Origin: CAWCGU01 sp963838095
GTDB lineage: Bacteria; Actinomycetota; Thermoleophilia; Solirubrobacterales; 70-9
DNA: 64,000 nt
Direction: 5' to 3'
Assembly (NCBI GenBank): GCA_963838095.1
Contig: CAWIPO010000006.1
Location: 248,001-312,000 of the forward strand
Positions within the stretch are counted from its first letter, which is position 1. Each line of letters starts with the position of its first letter. The notes beneath the pieces are model-generated. The model saw nothing but the letters and a program-made list of their open reading frames with translations, did no database searches and was not told the origin of the DNA. Below, one piece after another: positions 6,026 through 14,733 of this stretch. The translations under genes were made by a program, and so were the position numbers.

Positions 6026-9000
6026 GTGGCCGGATTCCGGGCGATAGACCCAAAGCAGTCGTTTCCCGAGCTCGAGGAGCGGATCCTCGAGCGCTGGCGC
6101 GAGCGCGACGTGTTCCGGCGCTCCCTCACGCAACGCGAGGGCGCCCCGGTGTGGTCGTTCTACGAGGGCCCGCCGACCGCGAACGGCCGCCCGCACTCGG
6201 GCCACGTGCTCTCGCGCGTGTTCAAGGACATCTATCCGCGCTTTCAGACGATGCGCGGCCACCACGTGCCGCGCAAGGCCGGCTGGGACTGCCACGGGCT
6301 CCCGGTCGAGCTCGAGGTCGAGAAGGAGCTCGGGATCACCTCGAAGGCGGAGATCGAGGAGTACGGCATCGCCAAGTTCAACCAGAAATGCCGCGACTCG
6401 GTGTTCCGCTACGTGGACGACTGGACCCGGCTGACCGAGCGGATCGCGTTCTGGATCGACCTCGACGACCCCTACGTCACGCTGGAGAACGACTACATCG
6501 AGTCGGTTTGGTGGTCGCTGCGACAGCACTGGGACGCGGAGCGGCTGTATGAGAGACACAAAGTCGTCCCCTACTGCCCGCGCTGCGGAACGGCGCTGTC
6601 GTCGCACGAGGTCGCGCAGGGGTACAAGGACATCGAGGATCCCTCCGTGTACGTGCGGATGCCGGTGCAGTCACCGGACCCCGAGGGACCGCTCGAGCAC
6701 GGTGACACGCTGCTGGTCTGGACGACGACGCCGTGGACGCTGATCTCGAACGCTGCGATCGCGGCCGGATCGGAGATCGAGTACGCGCGCGTGCGGCCCG
6801 CGGGCTCGGACGAGGTGTTGGTGCTGGCCCGGAATCGAATCGAGGCGGTGACCGGAGAGGGCGCCGAGGTCCTGGCCACCTTCCCGGGTGAGGCGCTCGC
6901 CGGCACGCGATATGCGCCGCCCTTCGACTACATCACCGACTTCGGCCCCCTCGGCCACAGTGTGCTGCTCGCCGACTTCGTCTCCACCGAGGAGGGGACG
7001 GGCCTGGTCCACACCGCGATCGCGTTCGGCGAGGACGACTTCCGCCTCGGCGAGCAGTACGGGATCACGCTCCAGAACCCGGTCAAGGGCGACGGCACGT
7101 TCGACGAGCGGGTGAAGGACTTCGCGGGCCGCTTCGTCAAGGAGGCCGATCGCGACATCGTCGAGGCGCTGAGGGCCAGCGGGCGGCTGTACCGCGACGA
7201 GCGCTACGTGCACGCCTACCCGCACTGCTGGCGCTGCGAGACGCCGCTGCTGTACTACGCGAAGTCGAGCTGGTACATCCGCACCACCGACGTCAAGGAC
7301 CGGCTGCTGGCCGAGAACGAGCGCATCGGCTGGCACCCCGAGCACATCAAGCAGGGTCGGTTCGGGAAGTGGCTGGAGGGAAACGTCGATTGGGCGCTGT
7401 CGCGGGAGCGCTACTGGGGAACCCCGCTGCCGATCTGGGAGTGCGGCGGCGAGGGTTGCGAGGAGCGCTTCTGCGCCGGCTCGGTCGCGGAGCTGCGCGA
7501 GCGCGCCGGCGAGGTGCCCGACGACTTGCACCGCCCCTACATCGACGAGGTAGTCGTTCCCTGCGAGCGCTGCGGCGGTGAGATGCGGCGCGTCAAGGAG
7601 GTGATCGACACCTGGTACGACTCGGGCGCGATGCCGTTCGCGCAGTTCCACTATCCCTTCGAGGGGGAGGAGCTGTTCGCCGAGCGCTTTCCGGCCGACT
7701 TCATCTGCGAGGCGATCGACCAGACGCGGGGGTGGTTCTACTCCCTGCTCGCCGAGTCGGTGCTGCTGTTCGACAGCACGAGCTACCGAAACTGCGTCTG
7801 TCTCGGCCTGATCCTCGACCCGGAGGGACAGAAGATGTCCAAGAGCCGCGGCAACGTGGTCGAGCCCGACGACGTGATCTCGCGCCACGGCGCCGACGCT
7901 TTTCGCTGGTACTACCTCACCTCCCAGCAGCCCTGGTCCGGTTACCGCTTCTCCGTCGACACCGTCGGCGAGTCCGTGCGCCAGTTCCTGCTGACGCTGT
8001 GGAACACCTATTCGTTCTGGGTCCTGTACGCGAACGCCGAGGGGATGTCGCCAGCCGATTACGCGCCGGGGCAGGCGCCGGAGGCGGAGGTCACATCGGC
8101 CGCGGCGGCCCATCTCGACCGCTGGGCCCTCTCCCGGCTTCAGGCGACGACGCGCCAAGCGATCGAGCACCTCGAGGCCTACGACTGCACGCGTGCCGGC
8201 CAGGCGATTGCGGCCTACGTCGACGAGCTCTCGAACTGGTACGTGCGCCTCTCGCGGCGAAGGTTCTGGGAGGGCGATCGCGCCGCGTTCGCCACCCTGC
8301 GTCATTGCCTGCTGGAGGTCGCGGCGCTGCTGGCCCCCTTCATCCCGTTCATCGCCGAAGAGATCCACCTCAACCTCGCCGGCGGCGCCGACGAGGAACT
8401 GGGAGATATCCCGGACTCGGTGCACCTCCGCGACTACCCCGAGCCCGACCCGGCGTTCGAGGACGCGGAGCTGGAGGCGGGCATGGAGGCGACGCGGCGC
8501 GCGATCGAGCTCGGGCGCGCGGCGCGCTCGCAGGCGGGCGTGAAGGTGCGCCAGCCGCTGCGCAAGGCGGTGATCGTCGCCACGGGGTCCGAGCAGGCGG
8601 AGATCGAAGCGCTCGGCGAGCTCGTCGCCGGCGAGCTGAACGTAAAGGAGCTGGAGTTCGTCTCCGAGGAGGCCGAGCTGGTCAGCTACGAGGTGAAGCC
8701 GAACTACCGCTCGCTCGGCCCCCGCTTCGGGAAGCTGATGCCGCGGGCGGCTGCGGCGGTGGAATCTCTCGATCCCGAGCACGTGAGCGAGGCTGCCGCC
8801 GGCGAGGTGAAGCTGGGCATCCAGGTGGACGGAGCCGAGCACGAGCTGGGGCCCGAGGACGTGAGCCTGGTGATGAAGTCCCTGCCGGGCTACCAGGTCG
8901 AGGCGGAGTCGGGAAGGGCCGTCGCGCTCGCCCTCGAGCTCGACGACGAGTTGGTCACCGAAGGCCTCGCGCGCGAGATCGTTCACGCGATCCAGGGCGC

Positions 9001-9205
9001 GCGCCGCGACGCCGGCCTCGAGGTCACCGACCGGATCTCGCTCAGCCTCTCGGGCGACCCCGGGTTGCTCGAAGCGGCGAGGGCACACGAGGCCTATGTA
9101 GCCGGCGAAACCCTCGCCGGATCGGTCTCATACGACTCGGGTGACGAGGAAACGACGGCGACGATCGAGGGGCGCGAGCTGCGGATGGCTGTCGAGGCGA
9201 CCTAG
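6026..9205 (+). CDS. ileS: Isoleucyl-tRNA synthetase
   Basis: A 1059-residue class I synthetase charging tRNA-Ile with isoleucine. The HIGH-type motif appears as PHSGHVLSRVFKD at about residue 52, and the KMSKS loop as GQKMSKSRGN. Between them lies the large CP1 editing domain. CPRCGTALSSHEV and CWRCETPLLYY supply Cys pairs, and CGGEGCEE with CERCGGE adds more. The length and the lack of a C-terminal zinc ribbon like that of E. coli fit the second bacterial IleS type, shared with actinobacteria and eukaryotes and often less mupirocin-sensitive. That last point is family knowledge, not seen here. Start GTG at 6026. Intact over its whole length. Confidence 0.97.
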   Translation: MAGFRAIDPKQSFPELEERILERWRERDVFRRSLTQREGAPVWSFYEGPPTANGRPHSGHVLSRVFKDIYPRFQTMRGHHVPRKAGWDCHGLPVELEVEKELGITSKAEIEEYGIAKFNQKCRDSVFRYVDDWTRLTERIAFWIDLDDPYVTLENDYIESVWWSLRQHWDAERLYERHKVVPYCPRCGTALSSHEVAQGYKDIEDPSVYVRMPVQSPDPEGPLEHGDTLLVWTTTPWTLISNAAIAAGSEIEYARVRPAGSDEVLVLARNRIEAVTGEGAEVLATFPGEALAGTRYAPPFDYITDFGPLGHSVLLADFVSTEEGTGLVHTAIAFGEDDFRLGEQYGITLQNPVKGDGTFDERVKDFAGRFVKEADRDIVEALRASGRLYRDERYVHAYPHCWRCETPLLYYAKSSWYIRTTDVKDRLLAENERIGWHPEHIKQGRFGKWLEGNVDWALSRERYWGTPLPIWECGGEGCEERFCAGSVAELRERAGEVPDDLHRPYIDEVVVPCERCGGEMRRVKEVIDTWYDSGAMPFAQFHYPFEGEELFAERFPADFICEAIDQTRGWFYSLLAESVLLFDSTSYRNCVCLGLILDPEGQKMSKSRGNVVEPDDVISRHGADAFRWYYLTSQQPWSGYRFSVDTVGESVRQFLLTLWNTYSFWVLYANAEGMSPADYAPGQAPEAEVTSAAAAHLDRWALSRLQATTRQAIEHLEAYDCTRAGQAIAAYVDELSNWYVRLSRRRFWEGDRAAFATLRHCLLEVAALLAPFIPFIAEEIHLNLAGGADEELGDIPDSVHLRDYPEPDPAFEDAELEAGMEATRRAIELGRAARSQAGVKVRQPLRKAVIVATGSEQAEIEALGELVAGELNVKELEFVSEEAELVSYEVKPNYRSLGPRFGKLMPRAAAAVESLDPEHVSEAAAGEVKLGIQVDGAEHELGPEDVSLVMKSLPGYQVEAESGRAVALALELDDELVTEGLAREIVHAIQGARRDAGLEVTDRISLSLSGDPGLLEAARAHEAYVAGETLAGSVSYDSGDEETTATIEGRELRMAVEAT

Positions 9206-9229
9206 CCTCGCGGCGCTCGCGCTCGCCGC

Positions 9230-9556
9230 TCAGGCGAGGGCCGGCTCGAGCTCGGCTTCGAGGCGCTTCTTCGGCATCGCGCCGACTATCCGCTTTGAGA
9301 CTTCGCCGCCGCGGAACAGGATCATCGTCGGGATCGACAGCACCTCGTAGGTGGCGGCGGTCTGCTGGTTGTCGTCGACGTTCAGGCTGACGACGCGCAG
9401 GTCCTCGCGCTCGCCGTCGATCTCCTCGAGGATCGGATGCACGATCCGGCACGGGCCGCACCAGGGAGCCCAGAAGTCGACCAGCACCGCGGTCTCGGAC
9501 TCGAGCACCTCCGTCTGGAAGTTGCTGTCTGTGACGTCGGGAAGGTTGCCTGGCAC
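9230..9556 (-). CDS. trxA: Thioredoxin
   Basis: A 108-residue protein with the active-site WCGPC in the FWAPWCGPCRIVHPIL block and the cis-Pro region SIPTMILFRGGE. It is a general cytosolic protein-disulfide reductase partner, for instance for MsrA. Convergent with ileS, 24 bases apart. Upstream on the minus strand a TATACT hexamer (9617-9622) could be the -10 element, but I see no good -35 partner. A thioredoxin reductase gene is not in the window. Confidence 0.95.
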   Translation of the reverse strand: MPGNLPDVTDSNFQTEVLESETAVLVDFWAPWCGPCRIVHPILEEIDGEREDLRVVSLNVDDNQQTAATYEVLSIPTMILFRGGEVSKRIVGAMPKKRLEAELEPALA

Positions 9557-9635
9557 TTGTCGTCTCCTGGTTCTGGGCGCCGCCCTTAGCGTAGGTCGCG
9601 CCGCCTTACTTCAAAAAGTATAGTACGTCTCTGTG

Positions 9636-9654
9636 GCTCGCGATGAGCGCGAGC
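9636..9654 (-). terminator. Stem-loop just after the DPM-type glycosyltransferase stop
   Basis: Perfect 7-bp inverted repeat GCTCGCG-N5-CGCGAGC directly after the glycosyltransferase stop codon. It has no clear U-tract, so it may be a weak or Rho-assisted terminator or a 3'-end stabiliser rather than a strong intrinsic terminator. Confidence 0.45.
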
Positions 9655-10377
9655 TTATCGCCCCCGCAGGCGCATCGACGGCACCCGCCAGACCGCCTCC
9701 GCGACGATCCGGCGCGACATCTTCGAGGCGCCGACGCGGCGGTCGCGGAAGGTGATCGGGACCTCGACGACGCGAAAGCCCTCCCGGAGAGCGCGCCATG
9801 CGAGCTCGATCTGGAACGCATAGCCGCGGGCGGTGATCGACTCTGGATCGACCGCTTCGAGCACCGCTCTGCGAACCACCCGGAAGCCGCCCGTCAGGTC
9901 CTGAACCGGCGCGCGGAGGATCGTGCGTGCGTAGACGTTCCCGAAGCGGCTGATCGCGAGCCGGCCCGGGCCCCAGTCGTCGATGTGGCCGTCGGCGACG
10001 TAGCGTGAGCCGATCGCCAGGTCGGCGGTCTCGATCGCGGCCACGAGCTTCGGCAGCTCCGCGGGGTCGTGCGAGAAGTCGGAGTCCATCTGGCCGACCA
10101 GCCCGGCGCCGGCGTCGAGAGCGGCGCGAAACCCCGCGATGTACGCCGGCCCCAGTCCCTGCTTTTGGGGGCGGTGCAGGACGGAGACGGGCTCGTGCTC
10201 GGCGGCGAGCCTGTCGGCGATCTGGCCGGTGCCGTCGGGGGAGGAGTCGTCGACGATCAGGATCCTCCCGTCCTCCGGTAGCCGCTCGAGCACGGCATCG
10301 ACGATCGCCTCGATCCCCTCCGCCTCGTTGTAGGTGGGCAAAACGACGCAGAGCGGGCCGGGAGCCGGTTCAGGCAT
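9655..10377 (-). CDS. Polyprenol-phosphate mannosyltransferase-like GT2 (DPM1 type)
   Basis: A 240-residue GT-A glycosyltransferase. After a short leader come VVLPTYNEAEGI, then IVDDSSPDGTGQIAD and QMDSDFSHDP, the metal/GDP-sugar binding Asp motifs of dolichol/polyprenol-phosphate mannose synthases. DLTGGFRVVRR and a terminal RDRRVGASKMS motif complete the family pattern. It probably transfers mannose from GDP-mannose to a polyprenyl phosphate on the inner membrane face for lipoglycan or protein mannosylation. There is no fused acyltransferase domain as in some mycobacterial Ppm1 proteins. Start chosen at ATG 10377; the frame stays open upstream but is non-homologous. Divergent from polX. Confidence 0.9.
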   Translation of the reverse strand: MPEPAPGPLCVVLPTYNEAEGIEAIVDAVLERLPEDGRILIVDDSSPDGTGQIADRLAAEHEPVSVLHRPQKQGLGPAYIAGFRAALDAGAGLVGQMDSDFSHDPAELPKLVAAIETADLAIGSRYVADGHIDDWGPGRLAISRFGNVYARTILRAPVQDLTGGFRVVRRAVLEAVDPESITARGYAFQIELAWRALREGFRVVEVPITFRDRRVGASKMSRRIVAEAVWRVPSMRLRGR

Positions 10378-10395
10378 CGCAATAACGTAGTGAGA

Positions 10396-12246
10396 ATGCG
10401 AAACGCCGAGATCGCCGATGCGCTCGACGAGCTGGGGACGCTGTACGAGCTGGACGGCGCGGTCCGCTACCGCGTGATCGCCTACCACGAGGCTGCACGG
10501 GTGATCCGTGAGAGCCCGGTCTCTGTCGAGGAGCTCTCGGCCAAGGGAAAGGCGACGGAGCTGCCGGGCGTGGGCGCGACACTGGCGGAGAAGATCGCGA
10601 CGCTGATCGAGACCGGCGAGATTCCCTCGGCGACCAAGCTGAAGAAGAAGGTTCCGGCGACCCTGATCGCGGTGACGCGGCTTCCCGGGATCGGCGCCAA
10701 GACGGCGCGCCGCCTGTACGACGAGCTCGGGATCGCGACATTGGAGCAGCTCGAGGAGGCCGCCCGCGGCGAACGGCTGCGTGATGTCAAGGGCCTCGGA
10801 CCGAAGGCCGAGGAGAACGTGATCGCCGCGCTGGAGCGCCTGGCAGTTGAGGGCTCGCCCGGGCGCCTGCTGCTGTCGAAGGTGAAGGAGGTGGCCGACC
10901 GCCTTGCCGCGGACCTGAGGGAGCACCCGGCGAGCGACCGCGTGGAGGTCGCGGGGTCGGTGCGCCGCTGGGCCGAGACCTGCAAGGACATCGACATCAT
11001 CGCCACGGCGAGCGAGCCGGCGATGCTGAGCGAGGCGCTGCGCTCTCACTCCCTCGTTGCGCAGTCCTCCGCCGGGGGGGACGCGGGCACCCGCGTCGTC
11101 ACCCACAACGGGATCTCGGTCGACCTGCGGATCGCCCCTCCCGAGTGCTTCGGAGACCTTCTCCAGCACCTGACGGGCTCGGCTACCCACAGCGTGCAGC
11201 TGCGCGAGCGGGCGCAGAGGATGGGGCTGTCGGTCTCGGAGTACGGGATCGCGAACGTCGAGACGGACGACGTCGAGACGTTTGACAGCGAGGAAGGCGT
11301 ATACGAGCGGCTCGGGCTCGCCTACATCGAGCCGGAGCTGCGCGAGGGTCGCGGCGAGATCGCCGCGGCGGCTGACGGCAAGCTCCCGAAGCTGGTGACG
11401 CTCGACGACATCCGCGGCGACCTGCATTCGCACACGACGCTCTCCGACGGACGCAACTCACTCGAGGAGATGGCCGCAGCGGCTCGCGCACGCGGCTACG
11501 CCTACCTCGCGCTGACCGACCACTCGGCCAGCCACGGCTTCGACAATCACGTCACCTCGGAGCAGCTCTGGGAACGAATCGACGAGGTTCGCGAGTGGAA
11601 CAAGGGCAAGCGCGGCTTTCGCTTGCTCGCGGGGTCGGAGGTGAACATCCTTCCCGACGGCTCGCTCGACTACGACGACGATCTGCTCAGCGCGCTCGAC
11701 TGGGTGATCGCGAGCGTTCACACGTCGTTTCGGATCAGCGAGAAGAAGATGACCGAGCGCGTCATCACCGCAATCGAGAACCCGCTGGTCGACTGCATCG
11801 GGCACCTCACCGGGAGGCTGATCCTGCGCCGCGAGCCCTACGGCATCGACGTCGAGAAGATCGCCGCTGCCGCCGCCGAGAACGGGACGATGCTGGAGAT
11901 CAACGGCAACCCGAACCGCCGCGACCTCTCGGAGCACCACGCGAAGCTCGCGTCTGAGGCGGGAGTGTGGATCGTGGTCAACACCGATGCTCACGGCGCG
12001 GACACGCTCGCGAACATGCGCTACGGGGTGGCGACCGCGCGGCGGGGGTGGCTGACGGCCGAGAGGATCGCGAACACGCGAGGGTGGGCAGGGTTCAAGC
12101 GCCTAACCAAGCGCGCTGCACCGAAGAAGTCGAGCTACTCGGCCGGCGGTGGCGGAGGCGGGTGTCCGGCCGGGTGGCGGTCGCGCGAGAGGCCGGGGGT
12201 GCGGATCAGCCTCAGCGGCTCGAGGGCGGAGGACGGCTCGACGTAG
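10396..12246 (+). CDS. polX: DNA polymerase/3'-5' exonuclease PolX
   Basis: A protein of about 616 residues with the PolX layout. The N-terminus has helix-hairpin-helix DNA-binding repeats (ELPGVGATLAEKIA, LPGIGAKTARRLYDELG). A family-X nucleotidyltransferase core follows (VAGSVRRWAETCKDIDIIAT with the catalytic Asp pair). The C-terminal PHP phosphoesterase begins at GDLHSHTTLSDG with metal-binding His residues. It fills short gaps in base-excision repair. The last 40 or so residues after FKRLTKRA are Gly-rich and non-conserved and overlap the convergent membrane-protein gene by 112 bases. The real C-terminus may be shorter. A GTG six bases upstream (10390) is an alternative start. Confidence 0.92.
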   Translation: MRNAEIADALDELGTLYELDGAVRYRVIAYHEAARVIRESPVSVEELSAKGKATELPGVGATLAEKIATLIETGEIPSATKLKKKVPATLIAVTRLPGIGAKTARRLYDELGIATLEQLEEAARGERLRDVKGLGPKAEENVIAALERLAVEGSPGRLLLSKVKEVADRLAADLREHPASDRVEVAGSVRRWAETCKDIDIIATASEPAMLSEALRSHSLVAQSSAGGDAGTRVVTHNGISVDLRIAPPECFGDLLQHLTGSATHSVQLRERAQRMGLSVSEYGIANVETDDVETFDSEEGVYERLGLAYIEPELREGRGEIAAAADGKLPKLVTLDDIRGDLHSHTTLSDGRNSLEEMAAAARARGYAYLALTDHSASHGFDNHVTSEQLWERIDEVREWNKGKRGFRLLAGSEVNILPDGSLDYDDDLLSALDWVIASVHTSFRISEKKMTERVITAIENPLVDCIGHLTGRLILRREPYGIDVEKIAAAAAENGTMLEINGNPNRRDLSEHHAKLASEAGVWIVVNTDAHGADTLANMRYGVATARRGWLTAERIANTRGWAGFKRLTKRAAPKKSSYSAGGGGGGCPAGWRSRERPGVRISLSGSRAEDGST

Positions 12247-12677
12247 AAGCTGACGCCGTCGCGATCCTCGATCCCTGTGACCGCCGCCTCCCGGCTCCTC
12301 CAGGCGAGCGCGACGAACAGTGCGTAGCCGGCGCCGATCACGGCGACCTGGGGCCAGATCCAGCTCAGGCCCGCGGCGATGACCGCGAAGGCACCCACCG
12401 GCCACAGGCGGATCAGCGCGATTCGCGACGGAGTCGCGTCGGGAAGCGAAACGCTCGTGCGGGCGCCGCGAAGCGCCTTGGCCACGCCCTCGCCGGCTCG
12501 CTCGGGCCGCCCGATGTAGAGCCCCACTGCAACAGCGATCGCCCACCAGGCGGCGGCGAGGATCAGCGTCGCGGTGTCGTCGTCGCGGGCCGCCGCCAGC
12601 ACCCCGACCGCGCCCAACGCAGTCGCCAGGCCGCCGATCAGCAGCACGGTCAGCCTGAGGAAGTCGGTGAACAACAT
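12135..12677 (-). CDS. Four-span membrane protein of unknown function
   Basis: A 180-residue protein with hydrophobic helices at about residues 9-30, 36-54, 92-108 and 111-127. A short charged loop with GRPERAGEGVAKALRGA separates the pairs. The tail is polar, includes RDGVSFYVEPSS and ends in a run of prolines. Its start overlaps the otsB stop by one base (TGATG), so translation is coupled to otsB. Its 3' end overlaps polX on the other strand by 112 bases. I do not recognise the family. Confidence 0.7.
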   Translation of the reverse strand: MLFTDFLRLTVLLIGGLATALGAVGVLAAARDDDTATLILAAAWWAIAVAVGLYIGRPERAGEGVAKALRGARTSVSLPDATPSRIALIRLWPVGAFAVIAAGLSWIWPQVAVIGAGYALFVALAWRSREAAVTGIEDRDGVSFYVEPSSALEPLRLIRTPGLSRDRHPAGHPPPPPPAE

Positions 12678-13492
12678 CAGAGGGCAAGCTGTTGGAGCAC
12701 TGGCAGCAGCTCCTGCGGCGAAGAGACGACGATGTCGGCCATCTCGCTGATGTCGGACGGCGACTCGGGGGCGGCGACCCCGACGCGGACGGCGTGCCGC
12801 AACGTGCCCCTGCGCGTCAGCTCGCCCAGCGCCGCGAACGCATCCAAGTCGGTGTGGTCATCTCCCGCGTACAGGCAGCGGGCGATCCCGTTCTCCTCGA
12901 CCAGCCTCCTCAGAGCGGTGCCCTTGGTGATCTTCACCGGCGGGCGGAGCTCGACGACCTTGCGCCCGAGGTGGGGCACGAGCCCGGCTCCCCTGGCCTC
13001 GGCGCCCACCGCCTCCGCGGCGGTCTTCGCCGCGTCCTCGTCGTCGGCGCCGCGCCAATGCAGCGCTTGTACGGGCCCCTTGTCCTCGATCCGAAGGCCG
13101 GCGGCCTCGCAGCGCTCGATCCCGAAGTCGGCGAGGAAGGAGCGCGCGTCGTCGGCGACCTCACGGAGGCGTGGATGGAGGATCGGCTCGGTATCGCCCG
13201 GCTCGAGGCGCTCAAACCCGTGAATGCCGACGTAGTGGAGGTTGTCGAGCCCGACCATCTCGCGCGCCTCCGCCGCCCTGCGGCCGGTGATGCAGCCGAC
13301 GAGCGCGTATCGCTCGGCGAGTGCCGCCAGGGTCACGCGCGTCACGGCGGGCACCGCCGCGTCCCCGGGCCGCTCGGCGATCGGGGCCAGCGTCCCGTCG
13401 ACGTCGCTGAGAACCCCACTCTCCGCCGGGGCCTCGACCAGCGGCGCAAGCAGGGCGGCACGACGCTCGAAGCTGTCGGCTGTCGCTTCCAC
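12677..13492 (-). CDS. otsB: Trehalose-6-phosphate phosphatase (HAD family)
   Basis: A 271-residue HAD phosphatase. SDVDGTLAPIAERPGDA is motif I, with the nucleophile Asp in D-V-D-G-T-L. ITGR near residue 70 is motif II, a Lys in VKITKG is motif III and GDDHTDLDAF is motif IV. The region between has the GIHGFE block seen in OtsB proteins. It dephosphorylates trehalose-6-phosphate to trehalose, an osmoprotectant. No otsA synthase gene is nearby. First gene of a pair with the four-span membrane protein (TGATG overlap). Confidence 0.92.
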   Translation of the reverse strand: MEATADSFERRAALLAPLVEAPAESGVLSDVDGTLAPIAERPGDAAVPAVTRVTLAALAERYALVGCITGRRAAEAREMVGLDNLHYVGIHGFERLEPGDTEPILHPRLREVADDARSFLADFGIERCEAAGLRIEDKGPVQALHWRGADDEDAAKTAAEAVGAEARGAGLVPHLGRKVVELRPPVKITKGTALRRLVEENGIARCLYAGDDHTDLDAFAALGELTRRGTLRHAVRVGVAAPESPSDISEMADIVVSSPQELLPVLQQLAL

Positions 13493-13513
13493 GGGCGCCT
13501 AGTATCGCGCCCG

Positions 13514-13918
13514 ATGAGCGGCGCTCCGGCCCCACCGGCCCAGCATGGCGGCCCGATGACCGCGGCCCGGATCGCGAAGCTGGCCGCGATCGGCACGGCC
13601 GCCGGCGCCTTCAGCGGTCTGTTCGGGGTCGGGGGCGGAACGGTGATCGTGCCGTTGCTGATCTTCTGGTTCGCGTACGGGGAACGCGAGGCGACCGGCA
13701 CCAGCCTGGCGGCGATCATCGTGATCGCCGGACTCGCGGCGGGAGGACAGGCGCTGCACGGGAACGTCAATGCGAGTCAAGCGCTGCTCGTCGGCGTCCC
13801 GGCGCTCGTCGGCGTCGTGATCGGGACGACGATCCAGCAGAGGCTTCCGGAGCGGTTGATCTCGCTGCTATTCGCGGCCCTGCTGCTCGTGGTGGCGGCG
13901 GAGCTGATAATTCAATGA
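13514..13918 (+). CDS. TauE/SafE-like half protein A
   Basis: A 134-residue, four-helix membrane protein. Near its start it carries GTAAGAFSGLFGVGGGTVIVP, the glycine-rich repeat motif of the TauE/SafE (PF01925) permease family. Later helices lie at about residues 55-75, 79-98 and 108-133. Known family members are about 250 residues, with this unit occurring twice in one chain. Here the two units are separate genes: this one and the next at 13929. The start ATG at 13514 precedes a polar 15-residue lead; ATG 13556 (MTAARIAKLAA) is an alternative. Putative exporter or importer of sulfite or organosulfur anions; substrate unknown. Confidence 0.82.
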   Translation: MSGAPAPPAQHGGPMTAARIAKLAAIGTAAGAFSGLFGVGGGTVIVPLLIFWFAYGEREATGTSLAAIIVIAGLAAGGQALHGNVNASQALLVGVPALVGVVIGTTIQQRLPERLISLLFAALLLVVAAELIIQ

Positions 13919-13928
13919 GCGCGGGCTG

Positions 13929-14327
13929 ATGGACGAGCTCTTCGCAGCGCTGTTCGGCCTCGCGGGTGGACTGGTGGGTGGTCTGCTGGGAGTCGGAGGG
14001 GGTGTCCTCTTCGTTCCCGGGCTGACCATCTTCATGGGCGCGAGCCAGGTGGAGGCCGAGGCGACCTCGCTTCTGGCGATCGTCCCGGTCGCGATCCTCG
14101 GCACCTGGCGCCAGCGACGGTATGGAAACGTCCGGCTGGCGGACGGAATCGCGATCGGGCTCCTGTCGGTGGTCGGCGTCGCGGTGGGCGTCCTGATCTC
14201 GAACGCGGTCTCCCAGCGAACGCTCGAGCTGGCGTTTGCCGCGCTTGTGATCGTGATCGCCGTGCAGCTCATCGTGCGAGCGATGCGCAGCAGGGAGGGA
14301 TCGGCCACCGGGGCCGGCGATGCCTGA
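13929..14327 (+). CDS. TauE/SafE-like half protein B
   Basis: A 132-residue partner of the preceding gene, beginning 10 bases after its stop. It has the same repeat unit (GGLVGGLLGVGGGVLFVPG) and a similar four-helix layout. The later QRTLELAFAALVIVIAVQLIV matches the equivalent region ERLISLLFAALLLVVAAELII of half A. The likely functional unit is a heterodimer of A and B that reconstitutes the usual eight-helix permease. It overlaps the start of arfB by eight bases. Confidence 0.82.
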   Translation: MDELFAALFGLAGGLVGGLLGVGGGVLFVPGLTIFMGASQVEAEATSLLAIVPVAILGTWRQRRYGNVRLADGIAIGLLSVVGVAVGVLISNAVSQRTLELAFAALVIVIAVQLIVRAMRSREGSATGAGDA

Positions 14328-14733
14328 TGCGCTGTCCGTGGCGCGGGGCGTCGAGATTCCGCTCTCGGAGGTCGAGCTGCGCGCGAGCCGCTCGTCGGGA
14401 CCCGGCGGCCAGCACGCAAACGTGACCGCGTCGCGGATCGAGGCGGTGTTCGACGTCGATGCTTCGCAGTCGCTGACAGATGCTCAGAAGCGGCGGCTGA
14501 AGGGGCGGCTGGGGCCGCGGGTGACCGCTGTGGCGCAGGATGCGCGAAGTCAGTTGAGGAATCGGGAGCTGGCGCTGGAGAGGTTGCGGGGACGAATCGA
14601 GGACGGACTGCGAGCGCCCAAGAGGCGGCGAGCTACGAGACCAACCACAGCATCGAGGGAGAGGAGAAGAGAGAGCAAGCGCAGGCGCTCTCAGCTCAAA
14701 CGAACGCGCAAACGGCCCGATCCGGGCGACTAG
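14320..14733 (+). CDS. arfB: Alternative ribosome-rescue factor ArfB (peptidyl-tRNA hydrolase domain)
   Basis: A 137-residue protein. The catalytic GGQ loop is in RSSGPGGQHANVTASRIEAVFD, the hallmark of class I release-factor-like hydrolases without a codon-recognition domain. The C-terminal 40 residues are extremely rich in Arg and Lys (for example RERRRESKRRRSQ), the tail that in ArfB/YaeJ threads the empty mRNA channel of a stalled ribosome. It frees peptides from ribosomes stuck on truncated mRNA. It overlaps the TauE-like gene upstream by eight bases and the convergent OB/HD gene by four. Confidence 0.92.
   Translation: MPDALSVARGVEIPLSEVELRASRSSGPGGQHANVTASRIEAVFDVDASQSLTDAQKRRLKGRLGPRVTAVAQDARSQLRNRELALERLRGRIEDGLRAPKRRRATRPTTASRERRRESKRRRSQLKRTRKRPDPGD

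Noticed and set aside
6671..9088. 805-codon open frame on the minus strand of ileS
   Set aside because: Antisense shadow typical of G+C-rich genes; no family motifs, and ileS is certain.
9206..9229. Possible terminator between ileS and trxA (GCGGCG...CGCCGC)
   Set aside because: Short repeat in G+C-rich sequence with no T-run; could be chance.
10378..11433. Minus-strand extension upstream of the DPM-type glycosyltransferase
   Set aside because: Shadow of polX; Arg/Leu-rich with no glycosyltransferase motifs.
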